DNA of 64,000 nucleotides from Azolla caroliniana (GCA_043228905.1 JBHGNT010000012.1:2418001-2482000); one strand, 5' to 3'; counted from the first letter of the stretch, positions 21,417 to 33,958 are shown. Program-made: numbers and translations. The notes: generated by a model from the letters alone, not told the origin.

Positions 21417-24400
21417 TTAGACAGCCGCAACCTTCTTACCGTCCTCCAAAATATATATGGAAGATGTCGGTACCTAAAGCACAAAAACATGCAAGCATAA
21501 ATGAAGGTTTATTCAGCCATACAGCTAAAGTGTTTTTTAAATGAAAGGACAATGGGTAATAATCAGAAAGTCTTTTACATCCTTCCATGTCTCAGTGATG
21601 AAGTCTACTATGTCGTACATGAAATCTCCCTGAACATCAATCTGTTCTTTTTCAGTTGGGCCCTACGCAAAGTGGACTATAGAAGTTAGGGATGCCTCAA
21701 GCAAATCACTATTTTCCAGTCAATTCAAAATAAATGCTCAGTTTTTACCTTCACAACTGATGCTCCACTGGCAAATTTTTTCCCGAATTTCTTCGAGGCA
21801 TCACCGAGTTTAATGCCTACAGAGTAGATGGTTAATTGAATATGAATTGGCATATGGTAACAAACTGTGAAACCAAAAATTAGAAATTATCCTCACCAAA
21901 CATCTCTAGACCCTTAACTATCGTGACACATTTTCGTTTGTTCCGAACAACCTTCTCGACAATAACTTCTGGCTTCTCCTAAGGTATTATTGACAAGAAT
22001 GAGGAATACGCAAAAAGAAGAAGAAGCCAAGTTATGTTCTGGTTTTGATTGTATACCTTCTTTTTCACCTTACCACCAGGCAATGTTTTCACCTCCTCTG
22101 GCTTAGTTTCAGAGGTACTGCCTGTTATTCAGATAAAAATATGAAGTTATGTACTTGATAGAGAGTAAACCAAAAGACTGTATAACAATGACATTGACAA
22201 ATTGTGAAGGCATTAAAGGAGAGTACAAAATATGTAAATCAATATAAAAAACGGTGTTACAAAAGAGTTTGTGTCAGCAAGGGGAACAACACAAAGGTAA
22301 TCTGGAGAAAACAAGTTATAATCTCCTCTTCAAGTATGAATTGTGGGCCTAATGTACAGAGTTGGATATATGGACAGATCAGCTTATTACATTTAATGCC
22401 CTGCCTTAGTTACTTCGGAGGAAGATGTGAAAACAAATGTCGTTAAAACCTCTAATCAGAAGCAACTGTTTCCAAGCATTTCTTGTGACAATAAGTCCAT
22501 CATTGACTTGCATTCTCAAGATTCCATCATGAGATACCAGAAAACACTATTACAATTGCTTGGAAATGTCATGTACATTACTGTGCTGAAGGATGTAGTG
22601 GTTCCCTGACTGATGTATATTCAGTTCATGAAAAGGTCAAATGCTTTTATATGCAAAAATGTACAAATGTGAAATATACAAATCATACCGTGGAATTACA
22701 ATTGTGAAATTCTTGTAATATGCAAGAATATACAAATGTGAATATACAATTCAGTTCGAAAAGGTCGACATAAAACATCCAAGTTAAATGCTTGTATGTG
22801 CAAAAATGTACAAATGTGAAACATAAACCATTAATTAGGATAAAGGTTTCACATATATATTACTAATCAGAAATCATAGAATATATAGCTGAAAGTTTCA
22901 CTTTCATAAATCCAGATCCAAGATCAAGAATTGACATTTATGGAAATAAAAAACCAATGAAAATACAATTTTTCAAAATCAATTAGAAGTATTGGCCATT
23001 TCACAATAGAGTTTTGTGCTGATTGTTAAACATCCTCAAGCATTTTAGGATTTTAAACATTAGAGCCCAATGAGAAACATTTCCTGCTTTCCAGAGGGCT
23101 AAAATACAATCGGTTAAACATTTGTGCTAGAAAGCATGAATATTTAACATAGAGGACAAATGTACAAACATGCATTCAAACTATGCGACATAGTCATGCA
23201 TAGGAAAAATCGGGGGAAAAGATAATTTGCTAAATAGTAGAAGAATTCATGAGGAGGTTATCTGGAGTATAAGTCCATGAGGAATTGCATGATTTAATAG
23301 TGTCCCAAGGGATACAAATCTGGTTCCAATTTACTTAGTCTATTATATGAGACTAAATGAAATAAATCTCTTTATAATAATTGTCTATGCTCATATTTAA
23401 AAAGCATGATGAACTCGTGTTCTCTCGCGTGATACTAAGACAAATGATCGTAGTCTACCTCTGAAAAATAGATTTCCTAACAGGAACCAAGTTCCAACAT
23501 CAAGAAATCCCACGATAATATCATATAACAATCCAGCAGTTACTAATCTTTCACAATGATAACTTTTATGGTAAAATGCACACTCGATATAAGCTCAATC
23601 AATGTCAATCACATGATAATGACAGGGTGAGATAAAACAGATAAAAAACAAGACAATGCTGATTATGATACATGCAGGTTGCATATATGAGTGGAAGTTA
23701 TGCTTTCAAATTTCAGGACCCTATCATAACATCATTATTTGCAAGTACGCATTGTGATTAGAAATTTTAGAAATATTTTTTCCATTTTACTAGATAATAT
23801 GAAGCACCTGATATCTTCAAATTTTGAAGCTGCTCGGCAGTCTTCTCCTCACCTTCCTCTGCAGAAGCTAATTAAACCACGAGTCATTTGAACGATATTC
23901 TATAAACAGTAGAATATGCAATTAGAAGATTAAATAGTTACCTTTAATCAAATCTGGGTATAAGTCTGGGGCATTCTGTATCAGCCATGGCTTACATTTC
24001 TCAAAGTCTGGACTAAATTCACAGTATTCTGCTGGTAAACTGCACACTAAAGAACACCAAATACACGCGTTTCAGAACATATATTAAAATCTATTCATCA
24101 GCTACATCAGAATGTAGCAATAATCCTCCCAACTGATATATATCTATAGAAAACACATGAAGCCTGATAAATTTTGCTTTACTATAACAAGTCAAATTTC
24201 AAAATTTGAGAAGAGTAATTTTTTTTGTTGTATTAGGAACTTTTAAGGGATGTCATGCACATCATCCATAGAGTGACCAACCATGTTAGTGATTGCTCAG
24301 TAAATAGACTTACAACAGAACCATCCCACTTAAGGTATTATTAAATAAGTTTAAAGATTTTAAACTGAAAGCTGAAAATAAATATAACCTGAGCACCAAT

Positions 24401-26000
24401 CAACCTCAAGTTGACAAGCCTATGATCATGATGTTTAATAAATCATGTTGTCATAGACACGAGTAGTTAAAAATGGATTTCTTGGTTAAACAAGTTGCTG
24501 ATGGAAGTTAAAACAATTGGAATGCTCCTTGCCTAAAATAAACTAATTAAAATAATTTCTTGTTGTCATAGCAATGAATATTGTATGATCATCTGACCTT
24601 CCTAAGTCCAACAACAATAGCAGTGGTCAAATCATAATATTCAATATTTAAGCACTGCATCATACAAATCGCAACATAAACTACAACTTAAGAGTCAGCA
24701 TAATGTTGTGGTGAGTCTGACCTGCATCTATCTTATAAGTGATTCGGGTAGAATACCTCGAGTAATTTAACAATATTTTATGAAACGATGCACCAGAATC
24801 AAAGACATCCAATTAGTAGAAGACATTCCATGCATATGGTTCTGCAAGTCCACATTGACTCCAGACAACATTAATATAGTTAAGGTTTTGTGAGGTAGCA
24901 TTTCAGGGAGCTCACAAAATGAAATGAAGAAAATATGGAAGGACCTGTGCTGCCATTTAGGAGTTACGAGCACAACCAGTACTCTGTAATGCTTTTAGAA
25001 TCCAGACGAAGGACAATAGAATTTTATGCTCTTCGAAGAGTTTATAAGTAGGATGCCTCAAAATTGCCTCCCCATGTCTGCATGGGAATTGGACATTTAA
25101 CACATAAGAAAATTTCTTTCTTCCGGATGGGTTCAAGATATCTGAAAATGATCCACCAGTTATAGCACTTCTACCATCCGATCTGAAGAAATTGACAATT
25201 ATATAACCTAATAAATGCATGATAACAGCTATTGCCCTAGTTGATACCAACACTTCAGGGTCTTCAGCTATAGCCACATTCATAGCAAATATTGGAAAAA
25301 TTACTGAAATACGGCAATGCCCAAACTCACATCTGGACACCCATGCTCAAGAGGGAAAAATGTGCCATTACATTGATGTGAACACACTCGCTCTCACATT
25401 CGCATGTACCCGAAACAGAATCACAAATCACTTTGCAATGCCTCACATACGAGGGCATTTGAGGATATGAGATATTCTCTTTGCTTGTCTATTCGACCAC
25501 AAAACCAAACTCATGGATGATCAAAACAGTGAAATTCAGCAATTTCGGCAGCTTTTAATTTGATTTTTACATGTTCTCGTTGTTCTATCATTTTAAAACC
25601 TTCCACCAAAAAAGGCTGGGTAGGGTGCTTTGTAACATAATTATCATTCCTCATCATCTCGCTTCCTCTTTCTATCTCTGTCTGTCATATATCACCAAAC
25701 TGACTGTTGAAAAGCTGATGTGAAAGCTAGATCGAGGTAAAGAAAGAGGATCCAAACGGCTTTCAATACGGGAATCATTTGACATAAAAACAAAACTGAG
25801 AACCCTTCTTTTTCTATGTTCTCTCTCGATTGAGAACGAAAAAAAAGGGGGGGGGGAAAGAATTCAAAGACTTTCAACACAAGAATCATATGATATAGGC
25901 ACATAAGAAAAAAGAATTCAGTAGGATGGACTTAGAAAGAGGGAGAGAGAGAGATACCTTCACAGTAGGTGACCTGGACAGGTTGCAATTTCTCTGCCAT
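21417..26000 (-). CDS. DENR: density-regulated protein homolog (DENR/DRP1), SUI1-domain translation factor, complete, eight exons
   Basis: Minus-strand exons: 26000-25958, 24046-23942, 23867-23808, 22121-22057, 21978-21897, 21816-21749, 21662-21579 and 21473-21417 (564 nt; 187 residues). All junctions are GT-AG with matching phases. The N-terminus MAEKLQPVQVTYC continues into a Cys cluster (C-X2-C, then YCEFSPDFEKC and KPWLIQNAPDLYPDL), the zinc-binding part of DENR. A charged linker with LPGGKVKKK leads to the SUI1 domain (about residues 92-180): EKVVRNKRKCVTIVKGLEMFG, KLGDASKKFGKKFASGASVVK, GPTEKEQIDVQGDF, and a C-terminus ILEDGKKVAAV. In eukaryotes DENR pairs with MCT-1 to recycle 40S subunits and promote reinitiation after short upstream ORFs, in the cytosol. 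Intron 1 is about 1.9 kb. No defect seen. Confidence 0.95.
24047..25957 (-). other. DENR intron 1
   Basis: 1.9-kb intron between the first and second DENR exons (donor GAAG|GTATC on the minus strand, acceptor ..tttag). AT-rich; the ORFs at 24957-25470 on both strands show no known motif. A run of G (about 25847-25856) and a GA tract (25940-25953) lie close to exon 1. Confidence 0.7.
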
Positions 26001-26212
26001 TGAAGACGTCGCTAAAGACCTTGTTGCACGCTCGCTTGCTTTCTGCTACTGATTCTGCTTCTTCCTCCTAAAGGATCCCCACAAAAGTATGTGTGCAGAG
26101 AAGAGAAGAAAGAAAGAAAGAAAGAATTTCAGGAGCATCCCCTTGCTTTTAGAAATTCACCAAAATACCCCTCCCACTTTATTCCCATGGATCAAATTTG
26201 GTCTACCACATA

Positions 26213-26232
26213 TGTATGTATGTATGTATGTA

Positions 26233-26265
<33 letters not shown>

Positions 26266-26500
26266 ATGTATGTATGGATGTGTGTGTGTGTGTATGTATG
26301 TATGTATTTGTATGTATGTATGTATGTATGTATGTATGTGTGTGTATGTATGTATGTATGTTATATATGTGTGTGTGTGTATGTATGTATGTGTGTGTGT
26401 GTGTATGTATGTATGTATGGATGTATGGATGTATGGATGTATGTTGTATGTATTGTATGTATGTACATATGTGTGTGTGTGAATATATGTATGTATGCAT
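26213..26500. repeat. compound (GTAT)n/(GT)n microsatellite
   Basis: Alternating runs of GTAT and GT over almost 300 bp, about 210 bp upstream of the DENR start codon (minus strand). Long Tyr/Val/Cys- or His/Thr-rich ORFs in several frames here are repeat artefacts. Confidence 0.95.
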
Positions 26501-26579
26501 AGATTGACCCATCTGTAATATTCGTCATCTTCGACAACACAAAATGAGCCCAAGAATATTATAGAACCATTCCTTTTAA

Positions 26580-26985
26580 ATTTACATAATAAGAATGATT
26601 TAATTTACTAAAAATAATAATTAATTCACTAAAATATTAATTAATTGATTAATAATTAATTATTTTACTAACAAAATTATTTAATTCATTAATAATAAAT
26701 TAACTAGGGTTCCTAATTTAAAGCCAAAATTAGGGTTTTAGGAATTAAAATATTAATTAATTCACTAATAATGAATTAATTTACTAAAACGTTAATTAAT
26801 TCACGAATAAGTAAGTAATTAGGGTTCCTAATTTCAGCCTAGATTAAGGTTTTAGGAATTAAAATATTAATTGATTCAAGAATAATGAATTAATTTACTA
26901 AAACATTAATTAATTCATGAATAATGAATTAATTAGGGTTCCTAATTTCAACCAAATTTAGGGTTTCAGCAAAACCCTAAGTTTG
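26580..26985. repeat. AT-rich tandem repeat, about 114-bp unit
   Basis: Two clear units begin with agggttcctaattt at 26706 and 26821, and a third begins at 26935 and is cut short. Each unit contains ggaattaaaatattaatt, tgaattaatttactaaaac and attaattcacgaata-like words. A more diverged AT-rich piece precedes it from 26580. Confidence 0.85.
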
Positions 26986-27093
26986 GAATCTGAGAACAAT
27001 ATGTAGGTGTCACTCAAAGGACGAGGGGGAGGTGACGATGCAGGTTGAGAAGAAGAAATACGGTCGAAATTAGGGTTTTTAGTCAAACCCTAA
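26728..27093 (-). promoter_or_regulatory. telo-box-like motifs upstream of DENR
   Basis: AAACCCTAA-type words (plus-strand ttagggttt or aaaccctaa) at about 26731, 26958, 26971, 27070 and 27085. Telo-boxes are a known promoter element of plant translation and ribosomal genes, which fits DENR, but these lie 0.7-1.1 kb upstream and partly inside tandem repeats, so function is uncertain. Confidence 0.3.
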
Positions 27094-27819
27094 TTTGCAG
27101 GTTGAGAATAGGATGCAAGGGGAGACAAGGGTGTAAGCATCACATACAAGATGTAGGATGCGGAAAAACGTTTTTTTTTCTAAAAAAAAGTTTAAAAAAA
27201 TAAAAAAAACCAATATTGTTACTTGTATTTGTATTCGGATTTGTATGCATTCATGGGGCCTCATTCGTGGGGGAGGTCCCACGAATGCGAATATGTCAAT
27301 GTATGTATGTATGTACGTACACACGTATGTATGTATTTGACATGTATTATATGTATTTAAAGTATTCTGCACATAGTCTACATACGGAACATATTGTGGT
27401 GTGCATGTGTTCCTTTGTGCCACCCTTTTAGCACACCCTTTTTAGCATGCATGTACCTAAGCCAACCCAAATGGGTAACTTTGTATCAACTATAAATTGA
27501 GCAAGAAGTAAGAACCTAAGTAGGCTGGTTTTGATCTCTTATGTGCACTTCACAATATTTATCTATAGAATATGTATTCTAAGTATTAAAAAAAAGGGTA
27601 GAATATTTTTAGAATACTTAGCATATGTAATCTATGCGCATTGAGAGTTTTTAAAAAGAAACCCTTGATAAGGTTGCAATGGGAAATTTGGTGGCAAGAT
27701 CCATTTGACCGTGCGGAAAAAAGGTGTGGTTTTTTTCAGTACTTAGTTAAGATTGGACGACACATTTTGGTAGCTCAACACAAGCCTACACCACGAGCTA
27801 GTCAATCTTGAACCCATCA

Positions 27820-28030
27820 AGGGGTCACATCCGAATTCTAGCAAAGTTTTGGAGGACATTATGGGAAAGCAAACAATATATGAAAATAAATGTCTTCCAA
27901 TGGCTAGTAATACATAGAGCATTATCGGTTGGCCCATGGCTACAACAATCAGTTGGACCAACTTGCATGCATCAATTGTAGTTGCCAGATGGAGACATTG
28001 AAACTTAACTTGGCACGTGATTGGTGTTAA
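27820..28030 (+). pseudogene. LINE zf-RVT relic
   Basis: Plus-strand reading gives AKFWRTLWESKQYMKINVFQ followed by WLVIHRALSVGPWLQ, which matches the start of the zf-RVT domain of plant LINEs (W..LW..K...K...F.W...H.AL.....L). Downstream Cys/His positions are degraded and a stop is present. The 5' and 3' limits are not visible. Confidence 0.5.
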
Positions 28031-28171
28031 GAGAGAGAGAGAGCCCAGATGAATGTAGATCATTTGGTAAGGTTGCCCAATGGAGACCAGGTGGTCATGG
28101 GTTTAACCCCCTACATTCCACAATGGCATCTAGCAAAATAAGAGATATCTATGGAGTAATAGAGAGGTGAG

Positions 28172-28238
28172 AAAATTGGGTTTTGAACCCAAGATGTAGT
28201 GCTAGTAGTGTAAACGACTTACCACTAGGGTAAGCTAA
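28172..28238 (-). mobile_element. tRNA-derived SINE head (pol III box A/B-like)
   Basis: On the minus strand: TAGCTTACCCTAGTGGTAAG (box A region), about 30 nt, then GGGTTCAAAACCC with a perfect box B core GGTTCAAAACC, then AATTTTCTC. The same arrangement recurs at 52091-52156, so this is a repeated family rather than a tRNA gene; no complete cloverleaf is seen. Confidence 0.55.
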
Positions 28239-28257
28239 TTACGATAAAAGACAAGGA

Positions 28258-28676
28258 TTGAGATTGAATTGAGATTGTTCTGCTTTAGCCTAGATCAAGA
28301 AAGTGATGAAGAAGTAGCCTAAGCCAAAAGATTGACCTTTATACCTGCCTTACATTTAAGTGATTGACCGTGTCCCCTCACAATCTAGACACCCAAGACT
28401 CTTTCCTAGATTCTACATGCTCTCTCTCCCATATATTGTGCTAGGATGTGTAGGTGGTGAAGCATGGATTGAGATTCAGATTGAGATTTGTTCTGCTTTA
28501 GCCTAGATCGAGAAAGTGATGAAGAAGTAGCGTAAGCCAAACGATTGGCCTTTATACCTCCCTTACATTTAAGTGATTGTGCTCCCTCACATTCTAGACA
28601 CCCAAGACTCTTTCCTAGATTCTACATGCTCTCTCTCCCATATATTGTGCTAGGACGTGTAGGTGGTGAAGCATGG
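28258..28676. repeat. tandem duplication, about 210-bp unit
   Basis: Copy 1 (28258-28467) and copy 2 (28468-28676) are adjacent and very similar: both contain tgctttagcctagatc, gtgatgaagaagtag, acacccaagactctttccta, cccatatattgtgctagga and end in gtaggtggtgaagcatgg. They differ by scattered substitutions and a few short indels. No coding capacity recognised. Confidence 0.95.
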
Positions 28677-31111
28677 TGTAAGCACTTAACGTCACCCTTA
28701 GCCTAATGAGTGCACACTTCTAGGTGCACCACTTCATGCATATTAGGTGTGGTGGAGTTGAGAAACGATGAGGGATGGGAAAAAGGTGCCGGACATGGAA
28801 ATGACGTCCATTGATGGTGTGGAATGTTGAGGGTAAGCAAGGCCACTTCTTGAATTAGTGTGGTGGTTTTGAAAAACTTCTTGAGGTTGTGAAAAGATGG
28901 GTAAACCTCACATCAACCATTACCTCAAGTCTTATTGCGTAAGGTGAGTTAAAGATGATTATCCACATTTGGAGACTGAGCGTTTTTCATCAAGGGATAC
29001 TCATTGATGTCAAAGGAGAAGTCCTAGTGGCATTAATTATATTTGTGGGAGCGTTGGTGTTCAAAAGGGGGTCTGTCAAGGGAAGGCCGAGTAGGGAGAA
29101 GATGTGATTGGTGGCTTGGATGTCAAGGGTAAGGGTGTTGATATATTTCTTTGGATAATGTATTTGTGACTTGGACCATCCTTGCACCAATTATGTGAGT
29201 GCGATGGGGTCACTCCTTTCTTGTGAAACATACAATAGTGAGTGACTAGGTGGTGTATATGGGGTGGCAAGTTGTTGTTATCTTCAATTTTTGTATTGTT
29301 GTTACCTTCTGAATTTGGGTCATTGGAGTTGTCATCCGAGTGATTGTTTGTTGTGCCATTTTTGCAATGTCTTATTGCTTTAGAAGGCTTCTTCCAAAGA
29401 GATGTTCTGTAAAGGCGAATGTTTTGTGTTATACTCGAGAAACTCTAGGATGATGACATCGTTGAGTGTGACCAACCAATTCAAATTGCAATTGTTAATG
29501 ATTGCAAGTGTAATTTTGTAACTTGGAAATATGTTGACCAATGGTCTACATCTTGCATCAATTAAATGCATTGGGATCCAGACTTGAATTCCTTTTAGTT
29601 GAGTTGATGGAGTTATTAGGAGGGAAAGAGGCACGTGTTCTTTTCTACAACATGGGTGGATCAATGCGGGACATTTGCTCTTTGCTAGAAAACGAGTGTG
29701 CATGGTGAGGTGAACACACACAATTTGCTAGAGTACATGAGTCATGCACACATTATCTTTTCTTGACCACATTTGTGATGTGTTGTTGACACACATTCTT
29801 TGTTAGAGCATGTGATTGAGAGGAAAACATGGGTCCTTTGCTAGAAGAATTATCTCATGTGTGGACACTGGATATAGAATCTTTGCGACAACAGTGTGTC
29901 GAGCACATGCTTACTCATAAGGGAGGGTTGGTATTTCTCGTCTGACTTCTAACGTTGAAGAACAAGTTATCTTAGTACTCCCTAACTTTCTTAAGAAATG
30001 TAAAACTCAAATTTACCTTTATCGAATGTCATATTTACTTTATATTATAGATTGTGCCTTTGGCTTTTGAAGTCTAATCTCCAATTATGGGACACTAAAG
30101 GTCAACGGTTTCGTCCCATTTTTAAAACGAAATAGTAAGGTGTTAATATAAAAATCAAATAAGTATTGTCTAAATACTAGATAACAATAAGCTTTTTGCA
30201 ACAATAAATCTTAATAGCAAGGCTTGCACAAATTTCATTTGTTTTATTCTCTAATATGGTTCAGTTTATACAATGTGTCAACTACTCTTAAGAGTTCATG
30301 ACACTTGCTAGGTTCATGCCAACACCATCTATAACAATGTGATAAGCATAAAATGAAAACAAACTGAACATTGATTGCAACCCTTCAATGGGGTTCAAAT
30401 CTCCCCACCATCAAATTCTCTTTTTCAGCTCCATATCATATCCATTTTGCCAAACAACTCATTTAAGAATTTCCCCCCAAATCCTGATTACACTCGGCGA
30501 GACAGAGAATATGGCAAGAGATAATACATGCAGTAGTGTTGGGCACTTGGCGATATATTAGCTTGGATTACACTTATAAATTACAATACTTTTGAGGAGA
30601 TATTGGTAGAATTACAATCCCCATATCTCCTAATAGTTTTGGGAATTCCTCAATGATCAAAATATACTTTCAATCCAGGGTTTGCATTCATAATTCATGA
30701 GACCAAAGAACCCATTCATATGATCCCATGCATAGCCACTTCAAAAGAAGGCACAATCCTTAGCACACATGAATGATGCACCTGAGTGAATCGATATTAT
30801 TGATACCATCGACCAAGGTTTTACTTGGAAGGAAAAGACGAAGAAAAGGAACCAAGATTATGATTATATGCAATGAGGCTGCTCGCTTAGGCTATGCTTT
30901 GGGGGGTGTGTATGCTCACACCTGTTTGAGACATACGAATTCCATGAAGTTTTGAACGCTTGACTCGAGCTTTTCCATTCGAAGTTGATCAAGCCTAACT
31001 TTATTAGTCAAACAATATATAATCAATTTGATAAAACTTATCCTCATTTCCCAGAGAATTAGAGCACACAAGAAGGAGAGAGACAAAGAGATAGATCCAT
31101 GGAGACAGAGA
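28677..31111. other. no recognisable gene
   Basis: AT-rich with small ORFs on both strands. An ORF at 29380-29721 (minus) has no motif I can name. Probably old, decayed intergenic or transposon sequence; the right end is the 3' flank of the ATL gene. Confidence 0.45.
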
Positions 31112-33958
31112 TCAAATAGGTAGCCGTGGGGGTATTGCTTCCGAAATACTGGAGGAGGAACTAGTGGTTCTTTGTTGCCCTCCTTTGAATCCAAATAGCT
31201 TACCCCCTGAGAAGGATCGCCTAACCACTCGAGTACATCGAAGTGAATGTGCCATCCGAGCCATGAAAGGGTCCGACGATCCGAGGGTCTTCATTTCATC
31301 CTCATAATTACTATTGAAGCTTTTAGACTTATAATCATCTCTCATGATGCTCGCTGCAGCAGCATCATCATTGTGAATGGCATCACTGGGTCTGACTGAA
31401 ATCGGTATACATGATGGTATCAATGATGATGAGGATGGTATCAATGATGATGAGGATGGTACCAATGATGATGAGGATGGTATCAATGATGATGAGGATG
31501 GTACCAATGATGATGATGATGGTACCAATGATGATGATGATGATGATACCAATGATGATGATGATGATGGTACCAATGATGATGATGATGATGATGTGAT
31601 TAACTTCTTAATGTCCACTGTGGTATGAAGCCGATCTTGTCTTCCGTGAGTTTGTACATTCAGATATCCATTGTGCCCAATGTGAAAGCTTAATGACCTC
31701 GATCTTCTGATTACTCCTCTTTCGGCATCATCTTCTCCGCAATTGTGATCTTCATCATGATGGCTACCAGCAAAGCGTGACATTGATGCTCGACTAGCCG
31801 AGAAGCAACGTAATTCTAACCCTTGCTGCAATACATTATTATACTGTTCCAGTTGATCCGCTGCCATGGGAAGATCTCGATTATCTTTCATGTTATAAGA
31901 AGAATCTGTTATCTTCTGCTCATGGTTTAGAGGCCGCAGCCTTACAAGCTGCTGCCCATCATCAACATCCTCGGCTTCTCCTTCATCTGAATGAATTAGG
32001 AAAAACATTATACATCTAATTTGAAGCATTCGAATATGATTTACAACTTATACATGAAGATTAGATTTCAATACTGGTATGACTAGGCAAAACCAATTCA
32101 ACAAAAAAAACATAAAATCTAGACATGCCCACTTTCAATCTTTGCAATGTTTTGTCAATGAACAAAAGATCCAGCATTTGCTGCCTAGCCTACTCAAGCA
32201 GAAGTTTAAATTCAATTGAAATGGTCTTTCTTCACTGCATAGATTAAAATTCAATGTTTACTTCCTAATCAAAAGAATATGAACCTTTGTCAATTAGAAG
32301 CCTATATTTAAATTAGCCCACCATTAATGGCATGGACTCAACTTGATATCCACGAGGAAGATGAAATCAATATCTGTTGCATCAACAGCTTAATCTGGAG
32401 TTGGTAAAGTTAGCTGGTATTTGAAAGAATTCTTATTGATGCATTAACACAGAATGAGATTAGGGCTCTTAATAATTTTTGTTGTCTTCATCAACAACAT
32501 CCGCTTCGTCATCATCATCATTTAAAGCCCATGGCACAAACCTTGTGGAAAGGATCCTATATGGCACAACATATGTAGGGGTTTTGAGCACAAATTCTCA
32601 CCACATAATCAATGTGTCAGATGTGTGAATTTTGCACACAAACCCTCTATGGATGATAATAGCAATATGAGTTTTCATACTTTTTAAACATAGCATGAGA
32701 TGATGATAATTTGTAACATGGCACCATAGCCTTGAGACAGAGCACAAAATCAAAGCCAAGTAGGTACTTAACAACCATCCAAGTTAAACAAAATTAATTA
32801 ACAACAATCAAAGAAGTTAAAGCAACTAGAAAATAACAACACAACTGATTTAACAACAACGAAATCAAAAGAGTGAAGGTAAATAATGAGGAGGGAGTAA
32901 TGAAGAGTCTTGCCTATGATGTGTAGGGGCTCAAGATGAGGATTAGGGGATGAATGAGGGGTCGAGGCGGAAGCGGGATCATGGACGGGATCTTGTTGCT
33001 CGAGAGGAGGAAGAATCTCGGAATCATCCGCAGAACTCTCAGGATTGGTGAGCACATGCGTTCGACAGACGGGGCAATTCGGGTGAGAATGAAGCCACAT
33101 ATATATACAGCCGAAATGGAAGCCGTGGCCACATCGTGGGAGCACACGAACCATCTCTCCATCTTCAAATTCACACAAGCAGATTGCACAATCGCTCGAT
33201 CCGCATACCACGATCTGGTTATCACATACCTGAAGAGACTGTCTTTCGTCGGAGCTCAGTATCATAGACTTATCTTCTTCAGCAGTATCTACTGCCAAGG
33301 TGTCCATAGCTACTTTACCTCCTTCATCATCTACTGGCAAGGTCTTCATAGCTAGTTTACCTTCTTTATCATCTGTTAGTGAGGTCTCCATAGCTAATTT
33401 ACCTTCTTCATTTATTAATGAAGTTTCCACAACTGTTTTTCCTTCTTCATCTATGTAGCTTAATCTCATACCTATACAAGCCTTTGGTGGAATTTGATCC
33501 GGTGGCTTTCCTTGCATTTTCCTGCTTAGATCTTTAGCCATGGATTTGGATATTGAATCTTCATCAGATGATGATGGTGATGATGATGCCTTTCTATACT
33601 CTATCACTGGAAGTTTTTCTATCTCACCATCGCTAAGCCCTCTCTGTGGAAAACTTGGCCAAACAATCTGTTCTCCATTGTTTGCCATATCCAACAGGAG
33701 ATCATTGATGTTCGCATTTCTTCGCATCTGTCTGCTCCGACCAAAGAACCCATGGCCGCGCCTCGAAGTGCAGAACTTGGCAACCATGGTGTAATAGCTA
33801 ACAAGCAAGAAAGCCGCGCCTAGAATTCCTATCACTGCAATCACTGCAGGGGAGAAGGTGCTGTTGGATGTGGGCGACTTGTCATGGCTGTTCGACCTAG
33901 TTGTGGATAGGTTGGTCTGAGCAGCGATGGAAGAGGCATACAGAAATGGAGAAGACAT
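31112..33958 (-). CDS. ATL-type RING-H2 E3 ubiquitin ligase, two exons
   Basis: Minus-strand exons 33958-32914 and 31986-31112 (639 residues). Start chosen at ATG 33958; the frame extends to 34072 only through a GTG. Layout from the N-terminus: a transmembrane segment (about residues 37-59), a basic stretch, the ATL 'GLD'-like motif [15 protein letters not shown], four imperfect repeats of about 15 residues around [11 protein letters not shown] (about 165-235), and a RING-H2 domain at 257-298 with all eight ligands ([18 protein letters not shown]). Exon 2 encodes an acidic and Ser-rich tail, including a minisatellite-coded [14 protein letters not shown] array, and ends with RRSFSGG.. and PPRLPI. 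ATL proteins are membrane-anchored E3 ligases; the substrate is unknown. The intron donor appears to be GC (ATAG|GCAAGA) with acceptor attcag, which keeps phase exactly. Confidence is high for family, moderate for the junction. Confidence 0.88.
31419..31600. repeat. coding minisatellite (21-bp unit) in ATL exon 2
   Basis: About eight units of roughly 21 bp such as gatgatgaggatggtatcaa on the plus strand, with extra GAT triplets towards the right. On the coding (minus) strand they encode Ser4-6 followed by Leu/Ile-(Val)-Pro. All units keep the reading frame. Confidence 0.9.
31987..32913 (-). other. ATL intron (apparent GC-AG)
   Basis: 927-bp intron. Donor on the minus strand reads ATAG|GCAAGA (exon ends 32914), acceptor cattcag|ATGAAG (exon begins 31986). 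No nearby GT donor gives the right phase without adding the hydrophobic read-through segment seen 3' of the GC. Confidence 0.65.

Noticed and set aside
26379-26505. CRISPR array or telomere
   Set aside because: Only simple tandem GTAT/GT units; no spacers and no long TTTAGGG run.
26089-26553. Tyr/Val/Cys- and His/Thr-rich ORFs on both strands
   Set aside because: Translation of a GTAT/GT microsatellite in every frame.
28172-28238. Functional tRNA gene
   Set aside because: Boxes A and B are present but no complete acceptor stem or anticodon arm can be drawn, and a second copy shows it is a repeat family.
31377-31628. Asp/Asn- or Met-rich plus-strand ORFs
   Set aside because: Antisense reading of the ATL coding minisatellite.
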